Position numbers and translations under genes: made by a program. Positions 34,896 to 43,712 of a stretch of 46,262 nucleotides of DNA are shown in pieces; the first letter of the stretch is position 1, and each line of letters starts with the position of its first letter. Below the pieces are notes generated by a model. That model worked only from the letters and a program-made list of their open reading frames with translations. It did no database searches and was not told the DNA's origin. The stretch spans positions 1 to 46,262 of the forward strand of contig CABYBP010000008.1 in assembly GCA_902517315.1 (NCBI GenBank). Direction: 5' to 3'. Source of the DNA: an uncultured Alphaproteobacteria bacterium. GTDB taxonomy: Bacteria > Pseudomonadota > Alphaproteobacteria > HIMB59 > GCA-002718135.

Positions 34896-35776
34896 TTTTG
34901 TTTAATTATTATTGGTACAAGTTGTACTATAATGACTCCAATAAATATTGCAAGGCATCCCAGTATTTTTTGTGTGTCTAAGATTTGATTTAAAAGTATC
35001 CATCCTGCAATTGCTGCAAATACAGATTCCATCGACAATATAATTGCGGCTGGCGCAGGATTAGCTTTTTGTTGAGCTATTATTTGTAATGTATAACCAA
35101 TTCCCGCAGAGAAAATTCCTGTATACAAAATTTCAAACCATTCAATTTGCATATTTGATAATTTTGGTTCTTCCCACCAGAAAGCTAAAATCATAGATAA
35201 TATAAAAACTATAAAGTATTGAATGCTACCAAACAAAAAAGGACTGTTTAGTTCCTTCATAAAAATATCAATACAAATAATATGCAAAGCAAAAAACAAG
35301 GCCGCTATAAATAAGAGACTATCAGATTGTTGTATCTCAACTGATTGATTTGAAGATAAGAGGTAAGACCCATACAAACAGAGTAATATTGCAAACCATA
35401 TAATCCAGTGAACTTGTTTTTTAATTATAAATCTTGAAATGATTCCAACAAATGGAACATAAAGTGTGCTTAGAAAAGCAGCATTTGATATTAACGATTT
35501 TTGAAGAGCGTATTGTTGTAGGCCCATACCACCAAACAGAAAAATTCCTGTTGCAATACAAAGATAAATTTTTTTTCTATCATTTAATATTTTTGAAACA
35601 TTTTTTTGCTCAAGGTAAATAGCAAAGGGGATCACAGTTAAAAAAGCAAAGAAAAATCTTCCAAAACTAAAAGTAAATGGTCCAATGGCACCCATACCTG
35701 TAGTCTGACTAACAAATGCTGTTCCCCATATAAGTGATGCAATAAGCATCATTATATTTGCTCTTGTATGACTCAT
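34892..35776 (-). CDS. EamA/DMT-superfamily transporter
   Basis: A 294-residue membrane protein with about ten hydrophobic helices and two EamA repeats. The first repeat starts ANIMMLIASLIWGTAFVSQT with the family's W-G-(T/S)-x-F signature; the second ends in the usual LGCLAIFIGVIIVQL. DMT carriers export or import metabolites such as amino acids, nucleosides or nucleobases. The ATGA overlap with the adenosine-kinase-like gene makes a nucleoside-related substrate an option, but nothing in the sequence settles it. Confidence 0.85.
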   Translation of the reverse strand: MSHTRANIMMLIASLIWGTAFVSQTTGMGAIGPFTFSFGRFFFAFLTVIPFAIYLEQKNVSKILNDRKKIYLCIATGIFLFGGMGLQQYALQKSLISNAAFLSTLYVPFVGIISRFIIKKQVHWIIWFAILLCLYGSYLLSSNQSVEIQQSDSLLFIAALFFALHIICIDIFMKELNSPFLFGSIQYFIVFILSMILAFWWEEPKLSNMQIEWFEILYTGIFSAGIGYTLQIIAQQKANPAPAAIILSMESVFAAIAGWILLNQILDTQKILGCLAIFIGVIIVQLVPIIIKQK

Positions 35777-35793
35777 AGAAAATGTATGTAAAT

Positions 35794-37584
35794 TTATTGT
35801 TTATCTTTATTAATCCACCAAGATTCAATTACTATCCCGTAAAGTGGAATTTCATCGGGATACTTAAAAAAATCCCAATAAGCAATTCGATCTTTGTTAC
35901 TATGATAGAGTGGAACAACATAGTGACCCCACAATAAAACTCTATCAAGAGCGTGAATTGCAGTAGTTAGCTCCTGTCTATTTGAGGCATTTATTAGTTT
36001 TTCAATTAATGCATCAACTGCGGGACTATCAATTCCAGGATAATTTCTACTCCCATCTTTTTTTCCTACTTCTGACCCCCAATAAAATTGTTGTTCATTT
36101 CCAGGGCTTAGACTCACTCCCCAATATCTCTTAATCATATCAAAATCATAACTTAAAAGACGTTCTTGATATTGTGAGGAATCAACTGTTCTAACATCCA
36201 TAGTAATGCCAAGTTTTTTTAAGTTACTTTGATAGGCTAAAGCTATTTTTTCATCTGAAGGACTGACAATTAAAAATTCAAATTTAAATTCTTGCCCATC
36301 TTTGAATAGCTTTCCATTTTCAACTATCCATCCTTCTTTTTCTAGTATCTCTTTTGCTTTCAATAAATTTTTACGTTCATTTCCACTTCCATCAGTTTTT
36401 GGCGGAGTAAATGTTTCTGTAAACACTTCTGATGGAATTTGATCTTTCCACACATCTAATAATTCTAACTCTTCTTTTGAAGGTAAACCGGAGGAAGCTA
36501 AAGGTGAATTATCAAAATAACTATCCGTCCTTACATAGGCATTTTGATAAATTGTTTTATTAATCCACTCATGATCATAAGCATAACTGAGTGCTAGGCG
36601 CACGTTTCTATTATTAAATATGTCCCGTCTAGTATTCATGACAAGACCATTCATTCCAACTGGTCTATCATTATTCATTTCTTCAAGGATTACCTCTCCA
36701 GAATTAACTGCCTTAAAATCATATTCTGTTAACCAACGCTTAACATTGTACTCTCTTCTGAAGTCATATTCACCAACCTTAAACGCTTCAACCAAAACAT
36801 TAGAGTCCTTATAATAATCATAAATAATAGCATCGAAGTTATAGAGACCTTTGTTTACTGGCAAATCTTTAGCCCAGTAATTTTCTACGCGTTTGTATTT
36901 AATTTGTCGCCCTGGATCGAGACTATCAATTTGATAGGGACCACTTCCAAGAGGAATATCTAAAAAAGTTTTTGTTACATCTAAGTTTTCATAAAACTTT
37001 TTTGGAATAATAGGCAGGAAACCTGCAATGATGAGTGGAAGTTCTTTATCTTCATTATTTTCAAAAATCATTTTAATTCCGTTGTTTCCAACCATTTCAG
37101 TTTGAACTACTTTTCCATAAGTCTTTTTCTGATTAGGCGTGCCTTTTGTTTGAAAAGTTTCTAAACTAAATAATACATCATCTCTTGTAATTGGTGATCC
37201 ATCATGAAAGGTAGCATTTGGGTTCAAATAAAATGTTATAAATGATCTATCCTCAGGTAACTCAACTGTTTCGGCAATTAAACCATAAAGAGAGAATGCT
37301 TCATCCCAAACTCTTCTCATTAGTGTGTCATTAACATACCCTAGTCCTGCCGCTTTTGACCCTTTGAAAGCTACTCTATTAAGATTATCAAAAGATCCAT
37401 ATGATCCAAATTTAACTGTGCCACCTTTTGGTGCATCAGGATTTACATAATCCAAATTTTCAAAATCACTGGCATACTTTGGTGCGCCATGCATTGAAAT
37501 ACCATGTACTTGTTCAGCAAATGATATTTTGATGGGTAAGGAAAGTAAGACTATACCTATTATTAAGAGTAGTAATTTTTTCAT
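35794..37584 (-). CDS. Family 5 extracellular solute-binding protein (YejA-like peptide binding)
   Basis: A 596-residue periplasmic binding protein with a signal peptide (1-23, ending SFA). The start EQVHGISMHGAPKYASDFENLDYVNPDAPKGG (24-55) with PKGGTVKFGSYGSFD is the YejA pattern; SPITRDDVLFSLETF and GSGPYQIDSLDPGRQIKYKRVENYWAKD are SBP_bac_5 blocks. YejA binds peptides including microcin C. No permease or ATPase of this system is nearby, so it depends on transporter genes elsewhere. It is divergent from msrP with 86 bp between. Confidence 0.9.
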   Translation of the reverse strand: MKKLLLLIIGIVLLSLPIKISFAEQVHGISMHGAPKYASDFENLDYVNPDAPKGGTVKFGSYGSFDNLNRVAFKGSKAAGLGYVNDTLMRRVWDEAFSLYGLIAETVELPEDRSFITFYLNPNATFHDGSPITRDDVLFSLETFQTKGTPNQKKTYGKVVQTEMVGNNGIKMIFENNEDKELPLIIAGFLPIIPKKFYENLDVTKTFLDIPLGSGPYQIDSLDPGRQIKYKRVENYWAKDLPVNKGLYNFDAIIYDYYKDSNVLVEAFKVGEYDFRREYNVKRWLTEYDFKAVNSGEVILEEMNNDRPVGMNGLVMNTRRDIFNNRNVRLALSYAYDHEWINKTIYQNAYVRTDSYFDNSPLASSGLPSKEELELLDVWKDQIPSEVFTETFTPPKTDGSGNERKNLLKAKEILEKEGWIVENGKLFKDGQEFKFEFLIVSPSDEKIALAYQSNLKKLGITMDVRTVDSSQYQERLLSYDFDMIKRYWGVSLSPGNEQQFYWGSEVGKKDGSRNYPGIDSPAVDALIEKLINASNRQELTTAIHALDRVLLWGHYVVPLYHSNKDRIAYWDFFKYPDEIPLYGIVIESWWINKDKQ

Positions 37585-37670
37585 AGATTTACCCTAGCAA
37601 TTTATATGGATTTGATAAAGATGTTCTTATCATAGCTACAATTTTAAATTTATTAATATATATTTAAATT

Positions 37671-38588
37671 ATGAAAATTTTAGGATCTGAAATTACACCC
37701 TATAAAACCTACTTAAATAGACGCAAATTTATCCAAGGATCTTTTGCTAGTGCTCTACTAGCAACAGTATCAAGTTCAGTTTTAGCAAACCATAATACTG
37801 ATCCTTCAATTTATAATCAATTTATGAATGAGAATGATAAAGTTAATTCTTATGAAGAAATCACAACCTATAATAATTTCTATGAATTTGGTACTCACAA
37901 AAAACATCCACATTTAAATTCTGGTGATTTTAAACCAAAGCCTTGGTCAGTAAAAATAGATGGTCTTGTAAAAAAACCTATGACAATTGACTTAGAAAAA
38001 ATTTTATCAAAAGTTACAATTGAAGATAGAGTTTATAGATTGAGGTGTGTTGAAGCTTGGTCTATGGTTATTCCTTGGCAAGGATTTCAATTATCTGAGC
38101 TTATCAAAATGGCTGAACCTTTAAGTTCAGCAAAGTACATCCAATTCGTCACTGTTTTTAGACCAGAAGAAATGCCAGGACAAAAGAAACGAACAATAAA
38201 TTGGCCTTATAGAGAAGGGCTTAGAATGGATGAAGCAATGAATCCATTAACAATTTTAGCAACTGGTTTATATGGTCATGAAATGCCAAATCAAAATGGT
38301 GCTCCCATGAGACTTATTGTTCCGTGGAAATATGGATTTAAATCAATTAAATCAATTGTTGAAATACGATTTTTAGATCAACAACCTGAAACATCTTGGG
38401 AAACCTTAGCTCCTTGGGAATATGGTTTTTATGCAAACGTCAATCCTAATGTTAACCATCCAAGGTGGAGTCAAGGAACAGAAAGACGAATTGGAGAATT
38501 TAAAAGAAGAGAAACACTTATGTTTAATGGTTATGAAAAAGAAGTAGCGCATCTCTATAAAGATTTAGATCTAACTAAATTTTATTAA
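37671..38588 (+). CDS. msrP: Periplasmic methionine-sulfoxide reductase, molybdopterin subunit
   Basis: Repairs oxidised methionines in periplasmic proteins. A Tat signal (N-R17-R18-KFIQGS then a hydrophobic run to ~39) fits a cofactor-loaded exported enzyme. The molybdenum-ligating cysteine is C126 in YRLRCVEAWSMVIPW, and the sulfite-oxidase fold continues with AKYIQFVTVFRPEEMPGQ and GAPMRLIVPWKYGFKSIKSI. The 305-residue length is normal. msrQ follows 3 bp later. With katG it forms part of the oxidative-stress defence in this window. Confidence 0.94.
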   Translation: MKILGSEITPYKTYLNRRKFIQGSFASALLATVSSSVLANHNTDPSIYNQFMNENDKVNSYEEITTYNNFYEFGTHKKHPHLNSGDFKPKPWSVKIDGLVKKPMTIDLEKILSKVTIEDRVYRLRCVEAWSMVIPWQGFQLSELIKMAEPLSSAKYIQFVTVFRPEEMPGQKKRTINWPYREGLRMDEAMNPLTILATGLYGHEMPNQNGAPMRLIVPWKYGFKSIKSIVEIRFLDQQPETSWETLAPWEYGFYANVNPNVNHPRWSQGTERRIGEFKRRETLMFNGYEKEVAHLYKDLDLTKFY

Positions 38589-38591
38589 TGA

Positions 38592-39197
38592 ATGTTTTCG
38601 ACAAAAAATTTTAATCAAATAAAACCAATTCTATTTTTATTGATCTTATTTCCAAGCTTACTATGGGCATATCAATTTGTTACTGGCAATCTTGGTGTTA
38701 ACCCAATTGAAAAATTAATGGATGAGTTAGGCCTTATGGCCCTTAGATTAATAATAGTAACGCTTATGATTACTACTTTATCAAATATTAAAGCCATAAA
38801 ATCGATAGTTATTTTAAGAAGAATGATTGGTCTTTTTGCTTTCTATTATGTCTGTTTACATTTCTCCACATATATTGTTCTAGATCATTTTTTAGATATG
38901 CAATTCATTATTCAAGATATTATTAAAAGACCTTTTATTACCTTTGGATTTATTAGTTTTCTATTCTTGATTCCTCTAGCAAGCACATCAACAAATAAGA
39001 TGATTAAAAAACTGGGTTTTAAATTATGGAAAAAAATTCATTATTTAATTTATCCAGTTGCCATTTTAGCAAGTTTACATTTCTATGTTTTAGTCCGTGC
39101 AGATAAAACAGAACCAGTTATTTATATGGGGATAATCTTGCTCTTATTACTTCACAGAATATTTAAAAAACTTACTCGCCCTCTGTTGGCTCGGTAA
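38592..39197 (+). CDS. msrQ: MsrQ haem-binding membrane subunit of the methionine-sulfoxide reductase
   Basis: A 201-residue inner-membrane b-type haem protein with about six helices that passes electrons to MsrP. It has GLMALRLIIVTLMIT, then RRMIGLFAFYYVCLHFSTYI with a haem histidine, and LWKKIHYLIYPVAILASLHFYVLVRAD with two more. The last 26 bp overlap the 3' end of the convergent MFS gene. Confidence 0.92.
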   Translation: MFSTKNFNQIKPILFLLILFPSLLWAYQFVTGNLGVNPIEKLMDELGLMALRLIIVTLMITTLSNIKAIKSIVILRRMIGLFAFYYVCLHFSTYIVLDHFLDMQFIIQDIIKRPFITFGFISFLFLIPLASTSTNKMIKKLGFKLWKKIHYLIYPVAILASLHFYVLVRADKTEPVIYMGIILLLLLHRIFKKLTRPLLAR

Positions 39198-40410
39198 CAG
39201 GATTCATTTCCATTCCAGCTGGGCTAATATTTCGAGGCAAAGGATTGTACAAAGATTCTAGATCTCGAGGTTTCGTTCTTTGTGTCATTCTATACAAACC
39301 AAAAAGACCAAGTAGTCCGTGTATGAAGAATAAATAAATATAAAATCCTGCTGCTCCTATAATTTCCATAAAACCTGAAACAAGCAATGGACCTATAATT
39401 GATCCAATTCCTATAAGTATTCCAAATGTAGCGCTCGCTGATACTATTTCATTTGGTTGAAGAAAATCATTTGTGTGCGCTACTGCTAAAGAATACATTG
39501 GCAAACAAGCTATCGAGAAAAAGAATGTAATAATGAAGAATAATGTGAGTGGCATGAAGTTTGCAAAAACAAAGAATAAACTTAAACCCGATGCCATAAA
39601 GGAAACACCAATTAAGATGATACGCCTATCTAATCTATCTGACAAATAACCAATCGGCCATTGAGACAACGCTCCAGCAGAAGTTATAATTGTCATATAT
39701 AATGATATTTCAAACAAACTAAGATTAATAGAAGAAGCGTAGATTGCACCGTAACCAAAAACTGCACTATGAGACAATCCAGTTGCTAAAGCGCCAACAA
39801 AACCTAAAGGAGAAACATTGTAAAATTCTTTTAAAGAAAAATATTTTGGACTCTCTGTATTTGGTTGGTCTGTTTTAGATAATAAAATTGGTAGTAACGC
39901 AAATGATAACAAAATTGATACTAAAATAAATAAGTCAACTTTAGCTGGATCACTTAAGTTTAATAAAAACTGACCAGCTCCAACAAATACAAATGTAAAA
40001 ATCATATAAATAGAAAGTAATTGCCCACGAGTTTCGTTAGTTGATTTTTCATTTAACCAACTTTCCATTATAACGTATATACCAGCAAGACTCATACCCG
40101 TTAAAATACGAATAAACATCCATGAATAAGGATGAACAAATACCGAGTGTAATAATATAGCAATGGAAGCAAGAGATGCCAAAGCAGCAAACACTCTTAT
40201 ATGTCCAACTCTTCTTAATAATGTTGGAATTGTTAAAGCACCAGTTAAGTAGCCAACATAATAACCTGCTATAATTAGCCCAGAAGATACAAAACTAAAA
40301 CCCTCAAGAACCGAACGTACCCCAATTAATGTTCCTTGCAAACCGTGACCAAGACTAATTAAAGCGAACCCAAAAAAAAGGGCCCAAGTGTTTTGTAGTA
40401 CCTTAAACAT
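39172..40410 (-). CDS. MFS transporter (YcaD-like group)
   Basis: A 412-residue permease with twelve predicted helices. The MFS motif between helices 2 and 3 (GYLTGALTIPTLLRRVGHIRVF) and the WPIGYLSDRLDRRIIL loop in the second half are clear. ESWLNEKSTNETRGQLLSIYM is characteristic of the YcaD/'MFS_1 UMF' subgroup. Substrate unknown. It shares a strand with the FYDLN gene upstream but has 23 bp between. The C-terminus ends with a short acidic cytoplasmic tail. Confidence 0.86.
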   Translation of the reverse strand: MFKVLQNTWALFFGFALISLGHGLQGTLIGVRSVLEGFSFVSSGLIIAGYYVGYLTGALTIPTLLRRVGHIRVFAALASLASIAILLHSVFVHPYSWMFIRILTGMSLAGIYVIMESWLNEKSTNETRGQLLSIYMIFTFVFVGAGQFLLNLSDPAKVDLFILVSILLSFALLPILLSKTDQPNTESPKYFSLKEFYNVSPLGFVGALATGLSHSAVFGYGAIYASSINLSLFEISLYMTIITSAGALSQWPIGYLSDRLDRRIILIGVSFMASGLSLFFVFANFMPLTLFFIITFFFSIACLPMYSLAVAHTNDFLQPNEIVSASATFGILIGIGSIIGPLLVSGFMEIIGAAGFYIYLFFIHGLLGLFGLYRMTQRTKPRDLESLYNPLPRNISPAGMEMNPVTEPTEGE

Positions 40411-40433
40411 TTTCTAAATTTTATTGAAAAATA

Positions 40434-40787
40434 TTAGTATTCTTCTTCGCCGTCATCCTTAGGCTTAATACCTTCGGCCACTGGATCAATTTCTGTTTCA
40501 TCTTCTAATAAAACAGTATCATCCTCAAGATTGTCTTCATCATTATCTACATCCAAACTATCAATATTAAGATCATCATCTTTTTCTTTTGGCTTTGGAG
40601 GAATAGGGTTTGTTAGAGGAGCAGCATTTGTACTTCCTGGTTTTCTTCCACGTCTTGGTCTGGTTAGTGTAGTAACTTCTATTGCTTTACCACATTCAGG
40701 GCATTCAAGTTCTAATCTTCCCAAATCATAGTATTGCTTACTACACATTGGACAAATTCTTTTACTACCCCAGGATTCTTTATACAT
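40434..40787 (-). CDS. FYDLN acid family zinc-ribbon protein (TIGR02300)
   Basis: A 117-residue protein with a four-cysteine zinc ribbon (C12-x2-C15 and C29-x2-C32) around YYDLGRLELECPECG, the FYDLN signature in a slightly changed form. A basic PRRGRKPGS stretch follows and then a very acidic tail (about 75-117). The family is almost restricted to Alphaproteobacteria; its role is unknown. The start lies 2 bp after the stop of the zf-CHCC gene, so the two zinc proteins are co-transcribed. Confidence 0.9.
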   Translation of the reverse strand: MYKESWGSKRICPMCSKQYYDLGRLELECPECGKAIEVTTLTRPRRGRKPGSTNAAPLTNPIPPKPKEKDDDLNIDSLDVDNDEDNLEDDTVLLEDETEIDPVAEGIKPKDDGEEEY

Positions 40788-40789
40788 TT

Positions 40790-40960
40790 TTACTCTTCTT
40801 TTCTTATAAATATTTTACCACAATAACCACAGACAATTTTATTCTCGTTATTAAAGGTATAATAAACTGCGGGATGTCCTAAACCATCTTCTCCGCCATC
40901 GCAAGAGATAGTTTCAGTTTTAGGATCAACTTCAACAATATCATCTGCCATAAAACTCAT
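40790..40960 (-). CDS. zf-CHCC zinc-finger protein, 56 residues
   Basis: A small gene read directly from the minus strand. The 56-residue product has C20, H29, C44 and C47 in the order of the zf-CHCC domain, with the blocks ISCDGGEDGLGHPAVYY and KIVCGYCGKIF. The family includes bacterial relatives of the NDUFS6 subunit of complex I. Start is ATG at 40960; a second ATG at 40951 is possible. It lies 2 bp upstream of the FYDLN gene and probably opens that bicistron. Confidence 0.88.
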   Translation of the reverse strand: MSFMADDIVEVDPKTETISCDGGEDGLGHPAVYYTFNNENKIVCGYCGKIFIRKEE

Positions 40961-40995
40961 ATAAAATTTTAACCCAAAATGTCTATGTTTTTTAA

Positions 40996-41838
40996 CTAAA
41001 GAATTTGAAAATAAACCACTGAAATACCACTTACTATTAAAATAGATGGGATTATTCTCGATTTAGCATTTCTTTCAAATAAAAAAACCATTCCAATAAT
41101 AGCGGCAAAAACAATACTGATTTCTCTGATGCTTGAAACATATGCTATTTCTATAAACTGCATACTCCAAACAACTATCGCATAACTACTTGTTGCAAAT
41201 ATACCTGCTATTATACCAGAACTAAAATTATATGTTTCTGTTTTTCGCAAACCATTTTTAGAAATCAAACCTATAAATAATAAAGGAATACCATTGAGAG
41301 TGAAGAGCCAATAAATATATGAAAAACCATTTTCCGAAAGCCTAACCCCAACCCCGTCAACTAAAGTATATGCAGTAATTAAAATAGCAGTTGAAATCGC
41401 AAGAGAAAAACCTCTTAAGTTAAAAGATAAATTTTTCGAATAAGATATTAAAAATAAACCAATACAAACAATTAATATTCCAACAAATCCAGCAACACTA
41501 ATATCAGAACTTAAAAACAAAATACTAATGATAGCAACAAATAAACATGAACTTCCCCTAGAGATTGGATAGATATAGGATAGGTCACCGTACCTATAAG
41601 AATAAATTACATTCAATCTATAAAAAACATGAATGATTACGGTTGCAATTAAAAAATACCAAACTTCTATTTTAGGAAAAGGAACAGTAAATGTTAAAGG
41701 TAAAAAAATGACCACTTCTAGGACAGAAGTAATTCCCATTAGTGATAAGGGGTTTTTACTTGATTTAATTATTGCACTCCAAATAGCGTGACAAAGTGCA
41801 GAAAAAATAATTAAAAGAAAAATAAAATTGATAGACAA
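40996..41838 (-). CDS. EamA/DMT-superfamily transporter
   Basis: A 280-residue, ten-helix carrier with two EamA repeats; the first helix block is LLIIFSALCHAIWSAIIKSSKN and the repeat junction lies near residue 135. The start appears to be TTG, 9 bp after the stop of the ABC permease gene upstream, because no ATG or GTG lies in place before the first helix. It is probably the last gene of the divergent transporter operon next to phnA. The substrate is unknown. Confidence 0.8.
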   Translation of the reverse strand: MSINFIFLLIIFSALCHAIWSAIIKSSKNPLSLMGITSVLEVVIFLPLTFTVPFPKIEVWYFLIATVIIHVFYRLNVIYSYRYGDLSYIYPISRGSSCLFVAIISILFLSSDISVAGFVGILIVCIGLFLISYSKNLSFNLRGFSLAISTAILITAYTLVDGVGVRLSENGFSYIYWLFTLNGIPLLFIGLISKNGLRKTETYNFSSGIIAGIFATSSYAIVVWSMQFIEIAYVSSIREISIVFAAIIGMVFLFERNAKSRIIPSILIVSGISVVYFQIL

Positions 41839-41847
41839 AAGACTATC

Positions 41848-42741
41848 TTACTTCATGCCTGTCAAAGTAATTCCTTCAATGAATCGTTTTTGCGCAATTA
41901 TAAAAGCAACAATGAGAGGCACTGTAACTGTAACAATTGAAGCCATCATTGGCCCAAATTCATCACTATCAATTCCACCTCTGAATTCTCTTATACCAAG
42001 TGGTGGCGTAAAGAGATCTCTATTTCCTGTTATTACCATACGAGGCCAGAAATAATCATTCCAGTGTGCAACTACTGAGAAAATAGCAAAGGCAAGTAAC
42101 GCTGGTATCGCAGTTGGAAGCATTACTTTCCAGACGATAGCATACTCACCCATTCCATCCATTCTAGCGGCATCAATTAATTCATCTGGGACTGTCATAA
42201 AAAATTGCCGCATTAAAAAGATTCCAAACACCGATATTGTCCAGGGGAGTATTAAGGCGGAATAGGTATCGACCAAACCTGCCTGGGCGAGCATGACATA
42301 AAGTGGAAGTGCTATTCCATGTACTGGAATGAGCAAACAAAATAGAACCATCGAGAAAACAAATTCTCGTCCATAAAATCTAAGTTTGGCCAGTGCGTAA
42401 GCACACGGTAAGGCGACAAGAACCTGAATAATAAAAATTGATAAAGTAACAATAACACCATTCATCAAGTATCTTGGAATAGGGGCTTTTTCGAAAGCAA
42501 ACCAATAGTTGTATTTATATGGTTTCATTGTGCATTCTTCTTCTGAGTATCCAGTTTTTACACATACTGGAAATGTCTGAGTTTCTTGAGCGCCAATTAG
42601 GCCTCCAGAAATAGATTGAATTTCTTGCTGAGATTTTAATGACATTGAAACCATCATATAAAAAGGTAATAGCACTACAATCGCACCAACAATTAATATT
42701 GCATGTTTCCAACCTTCTCCAATATACTGTTTAGCTTCCAT
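41848..42741 (-). CDS. CUT1-type ABC importer permease (MalG/UgpE-like)
   Basis: A 297-residue permease with six helices. The coupling EAA loop is ELIDAARMDGMGEYAIVWKV (about 177-196). The periplasmic loop after helix 1 (about 45-85) is long and has two cysteines, C60 and C70, separated by nine residues. The family usually carries carbohydrates or glycerol-phosphates. It overlaps the stop of the other permease (TAATG). Because phnA stands divergently next to this operon, a phosphonate or phospho-compound ligand is possible. Confidence 0.88.
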   Translation of the reverse strand: MEAKQYIGEGWKHAILIVGAIVVLLPFYMMVSMSLKSQQEIQSISGGLIGAQETQTFPVCVKTGYSEEECTMKPYKYNYWFAFEKAPIPRYLMNGVIVTLSIFIIQVLVALPCAYALAKLRFYGREFVFSMVLFCLLIPVHGIALPLYVMLAQAGLVDTYSALILPWTISVFGIFLMRQFFMTVPDELIDAARMDGMGEYAIVWKVMLPTAIPALLAFAIFSVVAHWNDYFWPRMVITGNRDLFTPPLGIREFRGGIDSDEFGPMMASIVTVTVPLIVAFIIAQKRFIEGITLTGMK

Positions 42742-43697
42742 TAATAATGAACCCTTTTCTCAATGATATATCTTTGGAAGAAAGTTAATATCAATATAAA
42801 ACCAATGAAGACAACAGTGATAGCTGCACCAATACTTGTTAAATTTTGTTGAATAGCTTTTTCAAAAATTGCATACATCATAACGTAGGTTGTTTTAGAT
42901 GGACCACCTTTTGTGAGTATTTCAATTGTATCAAAAACTTGAAAGGTTCTAATAGTCGTTATGGTTACAACAAATAAAGTTGTTGGACCAAGCATTGGCC
43001 ATGTAACAAGTTTAAATTGTTCCCATGTTGATTTAGCCCCATCCATTTCTGCAGCTTGATATAGTTCTCTTGGTATACCTGTTAATCCAGCTAAATATAA
43101 AACCATATTGAAACCAAAGGCTTGCCATATTCCAATAAAACACACAGTCCAAATTGCAGTATTTTTTTGTTTTAACCAATAAGGAAAGTCCATGTTATTT
43201 GCACACGCCACTGCATACCAACTTTGTTCTGAGTTTACCCACGGCAACCAATGAAAACCAAAAATAAATTCTCTTGCTCCACCACAACCATTAGCTAAAA
43301 AACTATTTACTATCCCAAGAGTTGGGTGAAGAGTGAATTCCCAAGCAATAGCCATTGCCAGAAGCGTCGCCATAACTGGAAGAAAGAAAATAGTTTTATA
43401 TATGTCAGCACCAAATCGCAGAGAATTTAAGAGCATCGCTGCACATAAACCCAGTGTAACTGAAATAGGCACCACAACAATTACATACGTAGCTGTTGCC
43501 CAAATCATCTTCACATAAGTTTTTCGGTTAAACATTTTGTCATAGTTCTCTAACCCAATCCATTCAAATGTTTTGTTGCCTAAATTATAATCAGTAAAGG
43601 AAATCCCACCTGCAAGAAAAAGAGGAAAGATTAAAATAATTATCATGAGTATTATTGCAGGGGCAATAAACCATAGATGAGCCTTTGAATTATGCAT
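42741..43697 (-). CDS. CUT1-type ABC importer permease (MalF/UgpA-like)
   Basis: A 318-residue permease. It has the UgpA-like start HLWFIAPAIILMIIILIFPLF and the EAA loop ELYQAAEMDGAKSTWEQFKL (211-230). Between helices 3 and 4 a periplasmic insertion (about 133-178) carries C138 and C165 and several aromatic residues. It lies 15 bp from the ATPase gene and overlaps the second permease, as expected for one transport complex. No binding-protein gene is seen in the window. Confidence 0.88.
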   Translation of the reverse strand: MHNSKAHLWFIAPAIILMIIILIFPLFLAGGISFTDYNLGNKTFEWIGLENYDKMFNRKTYVKMIWATATYVIVVVPISVTLGLCAAMLLNSLRFGADIYKTIFFLPVMATLLAMAIAWEFTLHPTLGIVNSFLANGCGGAREFIFGFHWLPWVNSEQSWYAVACANNMDFPYWLKQKNTAIWTVCFIGIWQAFGFNMVLYLAGLTGIPRELYQAAEMDGAKSTWEQFKLVTWPMLGPTTLFVVTITTIRTFQVFDTIEILTKGGPSKTTYVMMYAIFEKAIQQNLTSIGAAITVVFIGFILILTFFQRYIIEKRVHY

Positions 43698-43712
43698 TAG
43701 TAAATGTTATCC

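Noticed and set aside
40531..40882. Plus-strand open frames opposite the FYDLN and zf-CHCC genes
   Set aside because: They are mirror frames of real minus-strand genes with clear zinc-ligand patterns and have no family similarity of their own.
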